A DNA stretch of 64,000 nt from NCBI RefSeq assembly GCF_001280085.1, contig NZ_LGED01000192.1:62001-126000 (forward strand). The letters run 5' to 3'. Shown piece after piece: positions 50,462-59,529 of the stretch. A program made the translations under genes and the position numbers. The notes beneath the pieces are model-generated. The model saw nothing but the letters and a program-made list of their open reading frames with translations, was not told the DNA's origin and searched no databases. The stretch comes from Saccharothrix sp. NRRL B-16348. Its GTDB lineage: Bacteria; Actinomycetota; Actinomycetes; Mycobacteriales; Pseudonocardiaceae. The first letter of the stretch is position 1, and each line of letters opens with the position of its first letter.

Positions 50462-51679
50462 GTGCGTTCCAGAACCTTCAGCCGCGGTCTGCTCGCCCTC
50501 CTGCTGCCCGCCCTGCTCACGACGGCCTGCGTCGAGGAGCCCGGCGGTGGCGCGGGGGCCTCCGGTGACGAGATCAAGGTCGGCATCCTGCACTCGTTGA
50601 GCGGCACGATGGCCATCAGCGAGGTGACCGTGCGCGACGCGGAGCTGCTGGCCATCGAGGAGATCAACGCCAAGGGCGGTGTGCTGGGCAAGAAGGTCGT
50701 CCCGGTCACCGAGGACGGCGCGTCGGACTGGCCCACGTTCGCGGAGAAGGCGCAGAAGCTGATCTCGCAGGACAAGGTGGCGACGGTGTTCGGCGGCTGG
50801 ACGTCCGCCAGCCGCAAGGCGATGCTGCCGGTGTTCGAGCGCAACAAGGCGCTGCTCTGGTACCCGGTGCAGTACGAAGGGCTGGAGAGCTCGCCGTACA
50901 TCTTCTACACCGGCGCGACGACGAACCAGCAGATCGTGCCCGCGCTGGACTACCTGGCCGCGCAGGGCAAGAAGAAGATGTTCCTGGTGGGCAGCGACTA
51001 CGTGTTCCCGCGCACCGCCAACAAGATCATCAAGGCGTACGCCGCCGCCAAGGGCATCGAGATCCTGGGCGAGGAGTACACGCCGCTCGGCCACACCGAG
51101 TACAGCACGCTGGTCAACAAGATCGCCGACGCGAAGCCGGACGCGGTGTTCAACACCCTCAACGGCGACAGCAACGTGGCGTTCTTCAAGCAGCTGCGCG
51201 GTTCCGGCATCACGCCGCAGACCACGCCGGTGGTGTCGGTGAGCGTCGCCGAGGAAGAGGTCAAGGGCATCGGGCCGGAGAACGTGGCCGGGCACCTGGT
51301 GGCGTGGAACTACTACCAGACCACCACCACGCCCGCGAACGACGCGTTCGTCAAGGCGTTCAAGGCGAAGTACGGCGCGGACAAGGTGACGTCCGACCCG
51401 ATGGAGGCCGGCTACAACGCGGTCCACCTGTGGGCGGCGGCGGTGGCGAAGGCGGGCACGACGGAGGTCGAGGCGGTGAAGAAGGCCGCAGGCGGCATCA
51501 CGATCGACGCGCCCGAGGGCACCACCACCATCGACGGCGACAACCAGCACGTGGCCAAGACCGCGCGGATCGGCCTGGTGCAGGCGGACGGCCAGATCAA
51601 GGAGGTGTGGTCCTCCCCCGGCCCGATCAAGCCCGACCCGTACCTGAAGGGCTACGACTGGGCCGGCGGGTTGAGCTGA
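50462..51679 (+). CDS. urtA: Urea ABC transporter substrate-binding protein
   Basis: 405 residues. The lipoprotein signal ends LLTTAC (Cys23). The body is a Leu/Ile/Val-type binding fold with UrtA-specific stretches: [74 protein letters not shown] and [14 protein letters not shown]. It delivers urea to the UrtBCDE complex. The stop overlaps urtB by one base (TGATG). Confidence 0.95.
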   Translation: MRSRTFSRGLLALLLPALLTTACVEEPGGGAGASGDEIKVGILHSLSGTMAISEVTVRDAELLAIEEINAKGGVLGKKVVPVTEDGASDWPTFAEKAQKLISQDKVATVFGGWTSASRKAMLPVFERNKALLWYPVQYEGLESSPYIFYTGATTNQQIVPALDYLAAQGKKKMFLVGSDYVFPRTANKIIKAYAAAKGIEILGEEYTPLGHTEYSTLVNKIADAKPDAVFNTLNGDSNVAFFKQLRGSGITPQTTPVVSVSVAEEEVKGIGPENVAGHLVAWNYYQTTTTPANDAFVKAFKAKYGADKVTSDPMEAGYNAVHLWAAAVAKAGTTEVEAVKKAAGGITIDAPEGTTTIDGDNQHVAKTARIGLVQADGQIKEVWSSPGPIKPDPYLKGYDWAGGLS

Positions 51680-52554
51680 TGGGCGCGCTGGTCAACCAGC
51701 TGCCCATCGGGCTGAGCATCGCGGCGGTGCTGCTGCTGATCGCGCTCGGGCTGACGTTCACGTTCGGCCAGATGGGCGTCATCAACATGGCGCACGGCGA
51801 GTTCATCATGGCGGGCGCCTACACCGCGTACCTGCTGCAGGGCCTGACGAGCCAGTCGTTCCTCATCGCGCTGCCGGTCGCGTTCGCCGTGGCCGGGTTG
51901 ATGGGGCTGCTGCTGGAGTGGTCGCTGATCCGGCGTTTCTACGGGCGGCCGTTGGACACGCTGCTGCTCACCTGGGGCGTGAGCCTGGTGCTGCAACAGC
52001 TGGCGCGTGACGTCTTCGGCGCGCCGAACGTCCAGGTGACCGCGCCGGGCTGGCTGGTCGGCGGCGTCGACCTGCTCGGCGTCCGCCTGCCGTACAACCG
52101 GATGTTCATCGTCGTGCTGGCCGTGGTGTGCGTGGTCGGGGTGTGGCTGTACCTGACCAGGTTGCCCGCCGGCCGCCGGATGCGCGCGGTGGTGCAGGAC
52201 CGGGAGTTGGCCGCCTACAGCGGCATCGCCACCGGACGGGTGGACCGGTTCACGTTCCTGCTCGGCTCGGGGCTGGCCGGGGTGGCGGGCGTCGCGTTGA
52301 CGCTCGTCGGCCCGGTCGGCCCGGGCCTGGGCACCTTCTACATCGTGGACGCGTTCCTGGTCGTGGTCGCGGGCGGGCTCGGCCAGCTGCGCGGCGCGGT
52401 GCTGGCGGCGGTCGCGCTCGGGTTCCTCAACAGCTACCTGGAGTTCTGGACGGACGCGAGCCTGGCCAAGGTGCTGGTGTTCGTGGCGATCATCGCGTTC
52501 CTCCAGGTCCGGCCGCAGGGCATGTTCGTGCTGAAGGGGAGGGCGTTGGTATGA
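51679..52554 (+). CDS. urtB: Urea ABC transporter permease UrtB
   Basis: 291 residues, about eight membrane segments of the LivH type: IALGLTFTFGQMGVINMAHGEFIMAGAY at the start, RRMRAVVQDRELAAYSGIATGRVDRFTF as the coupling loop and VDAFLVVVAGGLGQLRG. Shorter than many UrtB proteins, which carry a long N-terminal extension. ATGA overlap with urtC. Confidence 0.95.
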   Translation: MGALVNQLPIGLSIAAVLLLIALGLTFTFGQMGVINMAHGEFIMAGAYTAYLLQGLTSQSFLIALPVAFAVAGLMGLLLEWSLIRRFYGRPLDTLLLTWGVSLVLQQLARDVFGAPNVQVTAPGWLVGGVDLLGVRLPYNRMFIVVLAVVCVVGVWLYLTRLPAGRRMRAVVQDRELAAYSGIATGRVDRFTFLLGSGLAGVAGVALTLVGPVGPGLGTFYIVDAFLVVVAGGLGQLRGAVLAAVALGFLNSYLEFWTDASLAKVLVFVAIIAFLQVRPQGMFVLKGRALV

Positions 52555-53609
52555 CGTTGGGTCGCATCTCCCTCGTGGTGTGCGTCGTGCTGCTGGCGTT
52601 GGCGCCGTTGACGCTCTCGCCGTTCCGGCTGGGGCTGCTGGCGAAGTACCTGTGCTTCGCGATCGTCGCGGTCGGCATCGCGCTGGCCTGGGGCCAGGGC
52701 GGGATGCTGACGCTCGGGCAGGGCGTGTTCTTCGGGCTCGGCGGCTACGCGATGGCCATGTACCTGAAGCTGAAGGAGGCCGGGTCGGCCGGGTTGCCGG
52801 ACTTCATGGTGTGGAGCGGCGTGGAGGAGCTGCCCGCGCTGTGGAAACCGTTCGGCAACCCGGTGTTCGCGCTGGCGGCGGTGGTGCTGATACCCGGCGT
52901 GGTGGCGTTCCTGCTGGGGCTGCTGGTGTTCCGGCAACGGGTGCGCGGCGCGTACTTCGCGATCCTGTCGCAGGCGTTGGCGGCGGCGTTCGTGATCCTG
53001 CTGATCGGTCAGCAGGGGCTGACCGGCGGCACGAACGGGATGACGAACTTCAGCCAGTTCTTCGGGCTGGACCTCACCGACCCGAACGGGCAGCGTGCCG
53101 TGTACGCGATAACGGCGCTCGTGCTCGGCGCGACGTTCCTGGTGGCGAAGCTGCTGGTGCGCAGCCGGTTCGGCAGGCTGCTGGTGGCCGTGCGGGACGG
53201 CGAGGACCGGGTGCGGTTCCTCGGCTACGACCCGGCCGTGGTCAAGACGATCACGTTCACGATCTCGGCGGTGATGGCGGGCCTGGCGGGCGCGTTGTTC
53301 GTGCCCGTGGTCGGCATCATCTCCCCCGCGCTGCTCGGCATCGTGCCGTCGCTGGAGCTGCTGGTCGGCGTGGCGGTCGGCGGTCGGTTCGTGCTGGCCG
53401 GCGCCATCGCGGGCGCCATCGCGGTCAACTACGCCAAGACGCTGTTCAGCGAGGACTTCGCCGAGGGCTGGCTGTACCTGCAGGGCGGGTTGTTCGTGCT
53501 GGTGCTGGTGTTCGCGCCGAAGGGGCTGGCTGGCGTGGTCGAGTCGGCGCGCGACCGGCTGGCGTCCCGCAGGCAGACCGGGCCGGCTCCGGTGGAGGTG
53601 ACGGCGTGA
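52551..53609 (+). CDS. urtC: Urea ABC transporter permease UrtC
   Basis: 352 residues, LivM type. ALAWGQGGMLTLGQGVFFGLGGYAMAMYLKL, AILSQALAAAFVILLIGQQGLTGGTNGMT and RSRFGRLLVAVRDGEDRVRFLGYDPAVVK mark UrtC. It forms the channel with UrtB. GTGA overlap with urtD. Confidence 0.95.
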   Translation: MTLGRISLVVCVVLLALAPLTLSPFRLGLLAKYLCFAIVAVGIALAWGQGGMLTLGQGVFFGLGGYAMAMYLKLKEAGSAGLPDFMVWSGVEELPALWKPFGNPVFALAAVVLIPGVVAFLLGLLVFRQRVRGAYFAILSQALAAAFVILLIGQQGLTGGTNGMTNFSQFFGLDLTDPNGQRAVYAITALVLGATFLVAKLLVRSRFGRLLVAVRDGEDRVRFLGYDPAVVKTITFTISAVMAGLAGALFVPVVGIISPALLGIVPSLELLVGVAVGGRFVLAGAIAGAIAVNYAKTLFSEDFAEGWLYLQGGLFVLVLVFAPKGLAGVVESARDRLASRRQTGPAPVEVTA

Positions 53610-54355
53610 CGGCGTTGCTGGAGGTGCGCGGGCTGCGCGTGGTGTTCGACGGTTTCGCGGCGATCGACGGGCTGGACTTCACCGTCGAGGAAGGCGAGCT
53701 GCGGTTCCTGATCGGGCCGAACGGCGCGGGCAAGACGACGTTGATCGACGTGGTCACCGGGCTGACCAAGCCGGTGGCGGGCAGCGTGCGGTTCGGCGGC
53801 CAGGAGCTGGTCGGCAAGCGCGAGCACCGGATCGTGCGGCTGGGCGTCGGCCGCACGTTCCAGACCGCCACCGTGTTCGAAGAGCTGACCGTGGTGGAGA
53901 ACCTGGACCTCGCGGACAGCTTCCGGCTGCCGCTGCGGTCGTTGCTGCGGCGGCGACGCGGGGTGTCCGACGCGGTGGCCTCGGCGTTGGAGGCGGCGGA
54001 CCTGACCGCGTTGGCCGACAAGCCCGCCGGTGTGCTCTCGCACGGGCAGCGGCAGTGGCTGGAGATCGGGATGCTGCTGGTGCAGCGGCCGAAGCTGCTG
54101 CTGCTGGACGAGCCGGTGGCGGGCATGAGCCGGGCGGAACGGGAGCGGACGGGCGAGCTGCTGCACCGGATCGCTTCCACGCACACGGTGGTCGTGGTGG
54201 AGCACGACATGGAGTTCCTGCGCAAGTACGCGCGCAAGGTCACCGTGCTGCACCAGGGGCACGTGCTGCGCGAGGGCTCGGTCGCCGAGGTGCAGGAGGA
54301 CCCGCGGGTGCGCGAGGTGTACCTGGGCCGGGCCAAGGGGAAGGCGGTGACGTGA
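53606..54355 (+). CDS. urtD: Urea ABC transporter ATPase UrtD
   Basis: 249 residues, LivG type. Walker A GPNGAGKTT, signature LSHGQRQWLEIGM (the Urt form), Walker B LLLLDEPVAGM and VVVEHDMEFL. GTG start overlapping urtC; its TGA overlaps the urtE ATG. Confidence 0.95.
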   Translation: MTALLEVRGLRVVFDGFAAIDGLDFTVEEGELRFLIGPNGAGKTTLIDVVTGLTKPVAGSVRFGGQELVGKREHRIVRLGVGRTFQTATVFEELTVVENLDLADSFRLPLRSLLRRRRGVSDAVASALEAADLTALADKPAGVLSHGQRQWLEIGMLLVQRPKLLLLDEPVAGMSRAERERTGELLHRIASTHTVVVVEHDMEFLRKYARKVTVLHQGHVLREGSVAEVQEDPRVREVYLGRAKGKAVT

Positions 54356-55050
54356 TGCTCACAGTGTCTGAAGTGGACGCTGCCTACGGGCGGGCACGAG
54401 TGCTGTTCGGCGTGGGGCTCGAAGTGCCCGCCGGGTCGTTGGTGTGCGTGATGGGGCGCAACGGGGTCGGCAAGACGACGTTGCTCAAGACCGTGATGGG
54501 CACGTTGACGCCCACGGCGGGCCGGATCACGTTCGACGGGCAGGACATCACGCGGATGCCGACGCACCTGCGGGTGCGCGCGGGCATGGCGTACGTGCCG
54601 CAGGGCCACGTCTCGTTCCCGCAGTTGACCGTGTGGGAGAACCTGCAGGTGACGCTGGAGGCCACCGGGCACCGCGACCCGGCGGCGGTGGACGAGGCGC
54701 TGGACGTGTTCCCGGCGTTGCGGGAGTTCTTCAAGCGGCCGGCCGGGTTCCTGTCCGGCGGTCAGCGGCAGCAGCTGGCGATCGCGCGGGCGTTGATCAC
54801 CCGGCCTCGGCTGCTGGTGCTGGACGAGCCGACGGAGGGCGTCCAGCCGTCGGTGATCGACGAGATCGAGGCGGCGGTCGAACGGCTGCACCGCGAGGCC
54901 GGGCTGACCGTGCTGCTGGTGGAGCAGTACCTGGACTTCGCGTTGCGGCTGGCCGACAGCTTCGTGGTGATGGACGCGGGCGAGGTCGTGCACGCGGGCG
55001 CGACGGAGGAGCTGCACGACGAGGAGGTGCGCCGGATGCTCGCCGTCTGA
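54355..55050 (+). CDS. urtE: Urea ABC transporter ATPase UrtE
   Basis: 231 residues, LivF type. Walker A GRNGVGKTT, signature LSGGQRQQLAIARAL, Walker B LLVLDEPTEGVQPS and LLVEQYLDFAL. Last gene of the urt operon. No urease genes follow within the window. Confidence 0.95.
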   Translation: MLTVSEVDAAYGRARVLFGVGLEVPAGSLVCVMGRNGVGKTTLLKTVMGTLTPTAGRITFDGQDITRMPTHLRVRAGMAYVPQGHVSFPQLTVWENLQVTLEATGHRDPAAVDEALDVFPALREFFKRPAGFLSGGQRQQLAIARALITRPRLLVLDEPTEGVQPSVIDEIEAAVERLHREAGLTVLLVEQYLDFALRLADSFVVMDAGEVVHAGATEELHDEEVRRMLAV

Positions 55051-55078
55051 CCCACCGCCGCCTTGCCCACCGTCTTGC

Positions 55079-56311
55079 CTACCGCCGCCTGCTCGCGGCT
55101 TGGCGGGCGAGCGCGCCCGCGGCCAGGATCAGGATGATCGCGACCAGGCCCCAGCGGCGTTGGTCGCGGACCGTGTTGTTGGTCGGTTCCAAGGTCACCA
55201 CCCGCCGGTCCGGCACCTCGATGTCGGCCGGCGGTGGCGGCGGCACCGGTGGCGGTGGCGGCTCCGGTGGCGGCGTGTTCCGCGGCGGGGTGGTCCGCAG
55301 CGGGGGCGGGATGTTCGGCGGGACCGCCGGTGCGGGGCGGACCGTCGTGGTGGTCGTGGTGGTCGTCGTCGTCCGGGGGATGGTGGTGGTCGTCCGGGGT
55401 GGTGGAGTCGTGGTGGTGGTCGTCGTCGTCGGGATGGGGGTCGTGGTCCTCGTAGTGGGTGGTGCGGTGGTCGTGGTGGTGGTTGTCGTCGTCGTGGGCG
55501 GTGTGGTGGTTGTGGTTGTCGTCGTAGTGGTCGGCGGTGTGGTCGTGGTGGTCGTGGGTGGTGTCGTGGTCGTGGTGGGGATCGGGATGGTGGACAGGCA
55601 GCCCGACGAGTCGATGGTGTGCAGGGCCTTCCTGGACGAGATCTCCGTGACCACGCCCGAGCCGTCCAGCGCCACCCGCCACAAGGTGCTCCGGCCGCCG
55701 CGGTTGTTGTTCGTGGCGTAGAGCGCGCCGTCCGGCGCCAGGGTCACCGCGCCGTAGCCGCTGCCACCGGGCAGCCGGCCGACGCCGGGCACGGTCCTCG
55801 TCCGGCCGGTGCGCGGGTCGATGCTGACGACCACGCCGTGGCCGTGCTCATGCGTGGCGACGCCGTAGAGCAGGCCGTCGGCCGGGTTGAGGTCGAAGTC
55901 GTCGACCGTGATCCCCTCCGCCGGCCACAGCCACGCCTCGTGCACGACGTGCCCGAACGTCGGGCTGCGGGGGTCGATGTCGACCGAGTGCAGCCACGGC
56001 CCGGCCCGCACGACCAGCCGCTCGCCCACCACCACGCCCGCCGTCGCGTTCCGCAGCACGGGCACCGGGCGGGTCGGCTTCCCGACCACCCGTCCCGTCC
56101 GGTCGAGGGCGACGAGCCTGCCGTGGTGGTCCACGCCGTACACGAGGTTCTGCCGGGCGGAGAACCCGATGGCGTTCACCCGCACGTCGAGCGCGTTGAG
56201 CGAAGTCGCCTCGCCGGACGGCAGCCGCACCTGGAAGACGGTCGACGGGCCGTGGGCCCCCGCCTCGACCTGGATGACGGTGCACACGACCTGCGCGAGC
56301 GCTTCGATCAT
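55079..56311 (-). CDS. Surface-anchored beta-propeller protein with Thr-rich stalk (DUF6923-like)
   Basis: 410 residues. The N-terminal ~240 residues form a propeller-like domain with VYGVDHHGRLVALDRTGRVV, DDFDLNPADGLLYGVATHEHG and VTLAPDGALYATNNNRGG. A stalk of ~80 residues is nearly all Thr and Pro (encoded by GTG/GTC-type triplets at about 55337-55590), then a Pro-rich part. The C-terminus is a membrane helix and basic tail (GLVAIILILAAGALA...RRR). No obvious signal peptide leads the protein, so the orientation is unclear; a surface display role is inference. ATGA overlap with the DUF4239 gene ties the two. Confidence 0.8.
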   Translation of the reverse strand: MIEALAQVVCTVIQVEAGAHGPSTVFQVRLPSGEATSLNALDVRVNAIGFSARQNLVYGVDHHGRLVALDRTGRVVGKPTRPVPVLRNATAGVVVGERLVVRAGPWLHSVDIDPRSPTFGHVVHEAWLWPAEGITVDDFDLNPADGLLYGVATHEHGHGVVVSIDPRTGRTRTVPGVGRLPGGSGYGAVTLAPDGALYATNNNRGGRSTLWRVALDGSGVVTEISSRKALHTIDSSGCLSTIPIPTTTTTPPTTTTTTPPTTTTTTTTTTPPTTTTTTTTTTAPPTTRTTTPIPTTTTTTTTPPPRTTTTIPRTTTTTTTTTTVRPAPAVPPNIPPPLRTTPPRNTPPPEPPPPPVPPPPPADIEVPDRRVVTLEPTNNTVRDQRRWGLVAIILILAAGALARQAASRRR

Positions 56312-57066
56312 CCGAATCGCTCCACGGCGGCCTCGAACGCGTCAGGGCTCACCCCGGCGCCGCCGCCGAACGGGTTCTGCAGCTGGTACGTCGCGTACAG
56401 CAGCAGCGTGATCGTCGCGGCGAGGGTGGCCACGATGAGCACGTGCGTGCGGATGCGCGGCCCGCCGAACAGCAGCGGCAGGCACACGGCCAGCACGCTG
56501 CCCGCGATCAGCACGAACCACACCACCGAGCTGACACCGCCGCCCGCCGCGTCCAGCCGCTCCTGCCTGGCCTGGTACACCTGCCACAGCTGGTTCGCGG
56601 CCTCGGTCTTGCGGTCGACCTGCCACTCGTCGGTCGTCGGCGCCTCCGCCACGACCCGGCGCAGCTGGTCGAGCTGCGCCCAGCCGCTCGACTGGAACGC
56701 GGTGCCCGCCGTCATGCCGGGCCACTCGTCGTCGATGACGGTGACGGCGTACGCGCGGGACAGCTCGCGCACCTGCGCGCCGGTCGCCGAGGACAGCGAG
56801 TCGCTCGCCCACGTGGCCGCCACCAGCCCGTCCGCCTCGCGGTAGGCGGCGTCACTCGCCTGGTTGACGGCGTCGAACAGGGCGATGAGCACGAACGCCA
56901 CCAGGACCGCGTGCAGGCCGCCCACGATCGTGAACACCTGCCCCGCGGCCTCGTTGTTGGCCGAGCGGCCCTCCAGCTCGCCGTACTTGCGGATCACGTA
57001 CGCGAAGACGGCGGCCACGACCGCCGCGCCGGCGACCCACAGCAGACCTGTGAGGTAAATGCTCAT
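56308..57066 (-). CDS. DUF4239 family membrane protein
   Basis: 252 residues. Two membrane helices flank the N-terminal third (YLTGLLWVAGAAVVAAVFAYVI and FTIVGGLHAVLVAFVLIALFDAV), and two more close the protein (VVWFVLIAGSVLAVCLPLLF, THVLIVATLAATITLLLYATY). This is the DUF4239 (bestrophin-like) layout; the role is unknown. ATG 57066 follows GAAAGGGTG. First gene of the pair with the propeller protein. Confidence 0.88.
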   Translation of the reverse strand: MSIYLTGLLWVAGAAVVAAVFAYVIRKYGELEGRSANNEAAGQVFTIVGGLHAVLVAFVLIALFDAVNQASDAAYREADGLVAATWASDSLSSATGAQVRELSRAYAVTVIDDEWPGMTAGTAFQSSGWAQLDQLRRVVAEAPTTDEWQVDRKTEAANQLWQVYQARQERLDAAGGGVSSVVWFVLIAGSVLAVCLPLLFGGPRIRTHVLIVATLAATITLLLYATYQLQNPFGGGAGVSPDAFEAAVERFG

Positions 57067-57300
57067 CGACACCCTTTCGTCACTCGGGATGAATTCCACA
57101 GATCCGCCGATTTCACTCACCCGAAAGCTAGTGATCGACCCGATCCGGTGAGAAGTGCGTTCATCCGAGTGCCAGGAAACCCCAAACTGTCAGGTGACAC
57201 GCTCACCCCACACGACCAGGACCGCCAGTCGGAAGCCGCTGTAATGCGGTGAAAACCAGCTCATCGAGCTAACTGACTAGCCCAATCGAGTTGTTTGCGT

Positions 57301-57317
57301 CACGACAGACCGTCGTG
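57301..57317 (-). terminator. Possible hairpin terminator
   Basis: CACGAC (57301-57306) pairs with GTCGTG (57312-57317), loop 5 nt. It lies 19 nt past the stop of the membrane operon. The stem is short. The rest of 57067-57335 shows nothing else I can name. Confidence 0.4.
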
Positions 57318-57335
57318 GGCCCTCAGAATAGCCAC

Positions 57336-58427
57336 TCAGCCCGCGAACAGCAGGGCCAAACCGCCCGAGGTGTACCCGACCATCAGGACCAGCAACGGCA
57401 CCTGACCGGTCAGGTGCTTGTCGGCGGGCAGCAGCCGCAGCGCGCGGTCGTGCGCGGACACCACGGCCAGCAGGTGCCCGGCGAGCACCGCGCCGAGCTG
57501 CACCGACGCCACCAGCACGGGCGCGGCGAGCGTGTCGTCGGGGGTGAAGCCGGTGATGCCGAACAGCAGTGCGACACCCCGCTGGCCCTCCACGGCGAGC
57601 AGCGAGAAGTAGTGCGCCACGACGTACCCGGCGACGATCGGCACCATCGAGTGCGCGAGCTGCCCGCCGAACGACCGGCACGCCAGCAGGTAGCTGCCCG
57701 CGACCAGCGCCACGGCCGCCGCCAGCCCCGCCGTGTCCGGCACCGACAGGCGTTCCCAGGCCGGCGTGGAGCCGACGCTGTCGAACGCGGTCGAGCCGAG
57801 CAGCACCGCCACCACGGCGACCAGGCCGGGCCGCACGGGCGTGGCGACGAGCGCGCGGAACGGGTTGCCGCGCAGCGGCGACAGCCTGCCCAACAGGGTC
57901 GAGAACACCTCGAACCCGTCGGCCCGCTCGAACCACGTGCGGCCGAACACCACGCCGCCGGCGACGTTCACCACCGCGTAGCCCACCAGGAACCACGGCA
58001 GCGTGTCCGGCGACACCAGCTCCACCCAGGTGAACGCGAGCAGGCCGAGCGCGGCGGGCCAGTGGCCGAGCCGTTCGGGGTACGCGCGACCGAGCGTGAC
58101 GCGGGCAGCCAGGCGCAGCGGGTTGACCACCCGCCACACCGGGCCCACCAGCACCGACAGCACCGGCACGCCGACCCACACCAGCACGAACACCAGGTGC
58201 GGCCACGCCTGCGCGGGCACGAGCACGAGCCCGACCGCGACCAGCAGCCGCACCGGCCACCAGTCGCGCTCGGATTTCGGCTCGGCGGCGGCGAACCGCG
58301 GCTTCGTCCACAGCAGACCCAACGCCAGGAACGACGCCAGCAGCGCGACCGCCGCGCCCTGCAGCACGAGGTCCAGCGGGAGCGGCAGGTCGTGCCGGGC
58401 GCCGACCCCGTGGGCGAGAACGGTCAC
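57336..58427 (-). CDS. Conserved polytopic membrane protein, last gene of a four-gene operon
   Basis: 363 residues, about ten hydrophobic segments. It begins LAHGVGARHDLPLPLDL, a stretch I have seen at the start of an unnamed actinobacterial membrane family. WPHLVFVLVWVGVPVLSVLVGPVWRVVNPLRL is a further conserved-looking block. No enzyme motif is apparent. The ATG overlaps the stop of the lipoprotein gene. Together with the three genes before it, it may form one membrane complex. Confidence 0.8.
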   Translation of the reverse strand: MTVLAHGVGARHDLPLPLDLVLQGAAVALLASFLALGLLWTKPRFAAAEPKSERDWWPVRLLVAVGLVLVPAQAWPHLVFVLVWVGVPVLSVLVGPVWRVVNPLRLAARVTLGRAYPERLGHWPAALGLLAFTWVELVSPDTLPWFLVGYAVVNVAGGVVFGRTWFERADGFEVFSTLLGRLSPLRGNPFRALVATPVRPGLVAVVAVLLGSTAFDSVGSTPAWERLSVPDTAGLAAAVALVAGSYLLACRSFGGQLAHSMVPIVAGYVVAHYFSLLAVEGQRGVALLFGITGFTPDDTLAAPVLVASVQLGAVLAGHLLAVVSAHDRALRLLPADKHLTGQVPLLVLMVGYTSGGLALLFAG

Positions 58428-58753
58428 CGCACCACCAGTTGCACGAGCAGCGTGTCGGGGTGCGCCTCCACGTCGAACGTGCCGGTCCGGTCCACGGTGA
58501 ACTTGAGCACGGCCGGTTTGCCGCTCTCCGCCTTGGCCAGCACGTCGATGCCGTGCACGTGCACGTCCACCGGCTGTTCGCTGGTGACGGTCAGCTCGAC
58601 GGCCTGCCCGCGCACCGCCTCCACCCGCTGCGGCGACGCCTGCTCGACCGACAGCCGCAGGACCAGAGGTTCGGCCGGGGGTGAGGCTTGCGGCGTGGCC
58701 GAGCAGCCCGCGAGCACGAGCAGCGCGAGCAGCAGCGCGTGAACGGTCTTCAT
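58424..58753 (-). CDS. Cupredoxin-like lipoprotein
   Basis: 109 residues. The lipobox LLVLAGC gives Cys17. The mature domain is all beta (LVLRLSVEQ, AVELTVTSEQPVDVHVHGIDV, AVLKFTVDRTGTFDVEAHP, TLLVQLVV), the outline of a cupredoxin. His65, His67 and His98 are present, but there is no Cys or Met where a type 1 copper site needs them, so any metal site is different. ATGA overlaps with both neighbours. Confidence 0.8.
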   Translation of the reverse strand: MKTVHALLLALLVLAGCSATPQASPPAEPLVLRLSVEQASPQRVEAVRGQAVELTVTSEQPVDVHVHGIDVLAKAESGKPAVLKFTVDRTGTFDVEAHPDTLLVQLVVR

Positions 58754-59529
58754 GTCGTCGAACCAGTCCTTCTCAGGTAGTCGAATCCGCCGGCGGCGAG
58801 GCCGAGCCCGCCGCCCAGGGTGAGTGCCACGAGCAGCCGGTCCACGTCGGCCGGACCGGCGAACGGCAGCTGGGAGAACCGGAAGCTGTCGAAGTCCGGT
58901 ATCCCCGCCACCACCAGCATCGCGCCGACGACGGCCGCCACGAACGCCGTCGCGGGCGCGCGCCGCACCGCCGCCACCACGGCGACCGCGGTCAACGGCC
59001 ACGCCACCAGGCCGACACCGCTCGCGCCGAGCAGCAGCGGCACGAACGACCCGCCCGTCACGGCGAGCGTCGAGCCGACCGCGTGCCACACGTGCGCGGC
59101 CGTCACCACGACCACGCCGGCGGCGAGCAGTGCCCGCCGCCGGCCGAGGAAGTAGCCGCCGAGGGCGAGCGCGGCCGTGATCAGCAGCCACCACAACGGG
59201 TTCGGGCCCGGCGTGACGTCCACCCGGCCCTTGATCACCGACGTGCCGAGCGGCACTTCCCACTGCGACGCGGTGGTGCGCTCGTCGCGGAAGCGGTGCG
59301 TCTCGCCCGGCCCGATCACGTGGTCGGCGACCGTGACCGGGCCCGTGCCCCCGTTGTGGATCTCCAGCTGCGTGCCGTGGTTGACCATCGTCGCGGTGAC
59401 GCCGGGCAGTGGCGGCTCGATCGCGGTGACCCGGCTCAGGTGGTCCTGCGGCGTGAGGCCGCCCGCGTGCGCCTGGGCCGGGCCGGCGGTGGTGATCAGC
59501 AGGACGAGGGCCAGCAGCAGCGCCCTCAC
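58750..59529 (-). CDS. Membrane protein with predicted mature N-terminal histidine
   Basis: 259 residues. A signal peptide (LLLALVLLITTAGPAQA) would be cut to leave HAGGLTPQDH at the new N-terminus. A beta domain of ~80 residues follows (MVNHGTQLEIHNGGTGPVTVADHVIGPGETHRF, VPLGTSVIKGRVDVTPG), then five or six membrane helices and a short tail. An N-terminal His plus nearby His is the layout of copper-binding histidine-brace proteins (CopC, LPMO, PmoB). That is analogy, not shown homology. GTG 59529 overlaps the next gene upstream. Confidence 0.78.
   Translation of the reverse strand: MRALLLALVLLITTAGPAQAHAGGLTPQDHLSRVTAIEPPLPGVTATMVNHGTQLEIHNGGTGPVTVADHVIGPGETHRFRDERTTASQWEVPLGTSVIKGRVDVTPGPNPLWWLLITAALALGGYFLGRRRALLAAGVVVVTAAHVWHAVGSTLAVTGGSFVPLLLGASGVGLVAWPLTAVAVVAAVRRAPATAFVAAVVGAMLVVAGIPDFDSFRFSQLPFAGPADVDRLLVALTLGGGLGLAAGGFDYLRRTGSTT

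Noticed and set aside
55337..55590. Separate gene reading the Val/Gly-rich plus strand through the Thr tract
   Set aside because: The plus-strand frame is only the complement of the Thr codons and lacks any start signal or domain.
57067..57335. Small RNA or gene in the gap before the membrane operon end
   Set aside because: Apart from a weak 6-bp hairpin there is no promoter-terminator pair or convincing frame.
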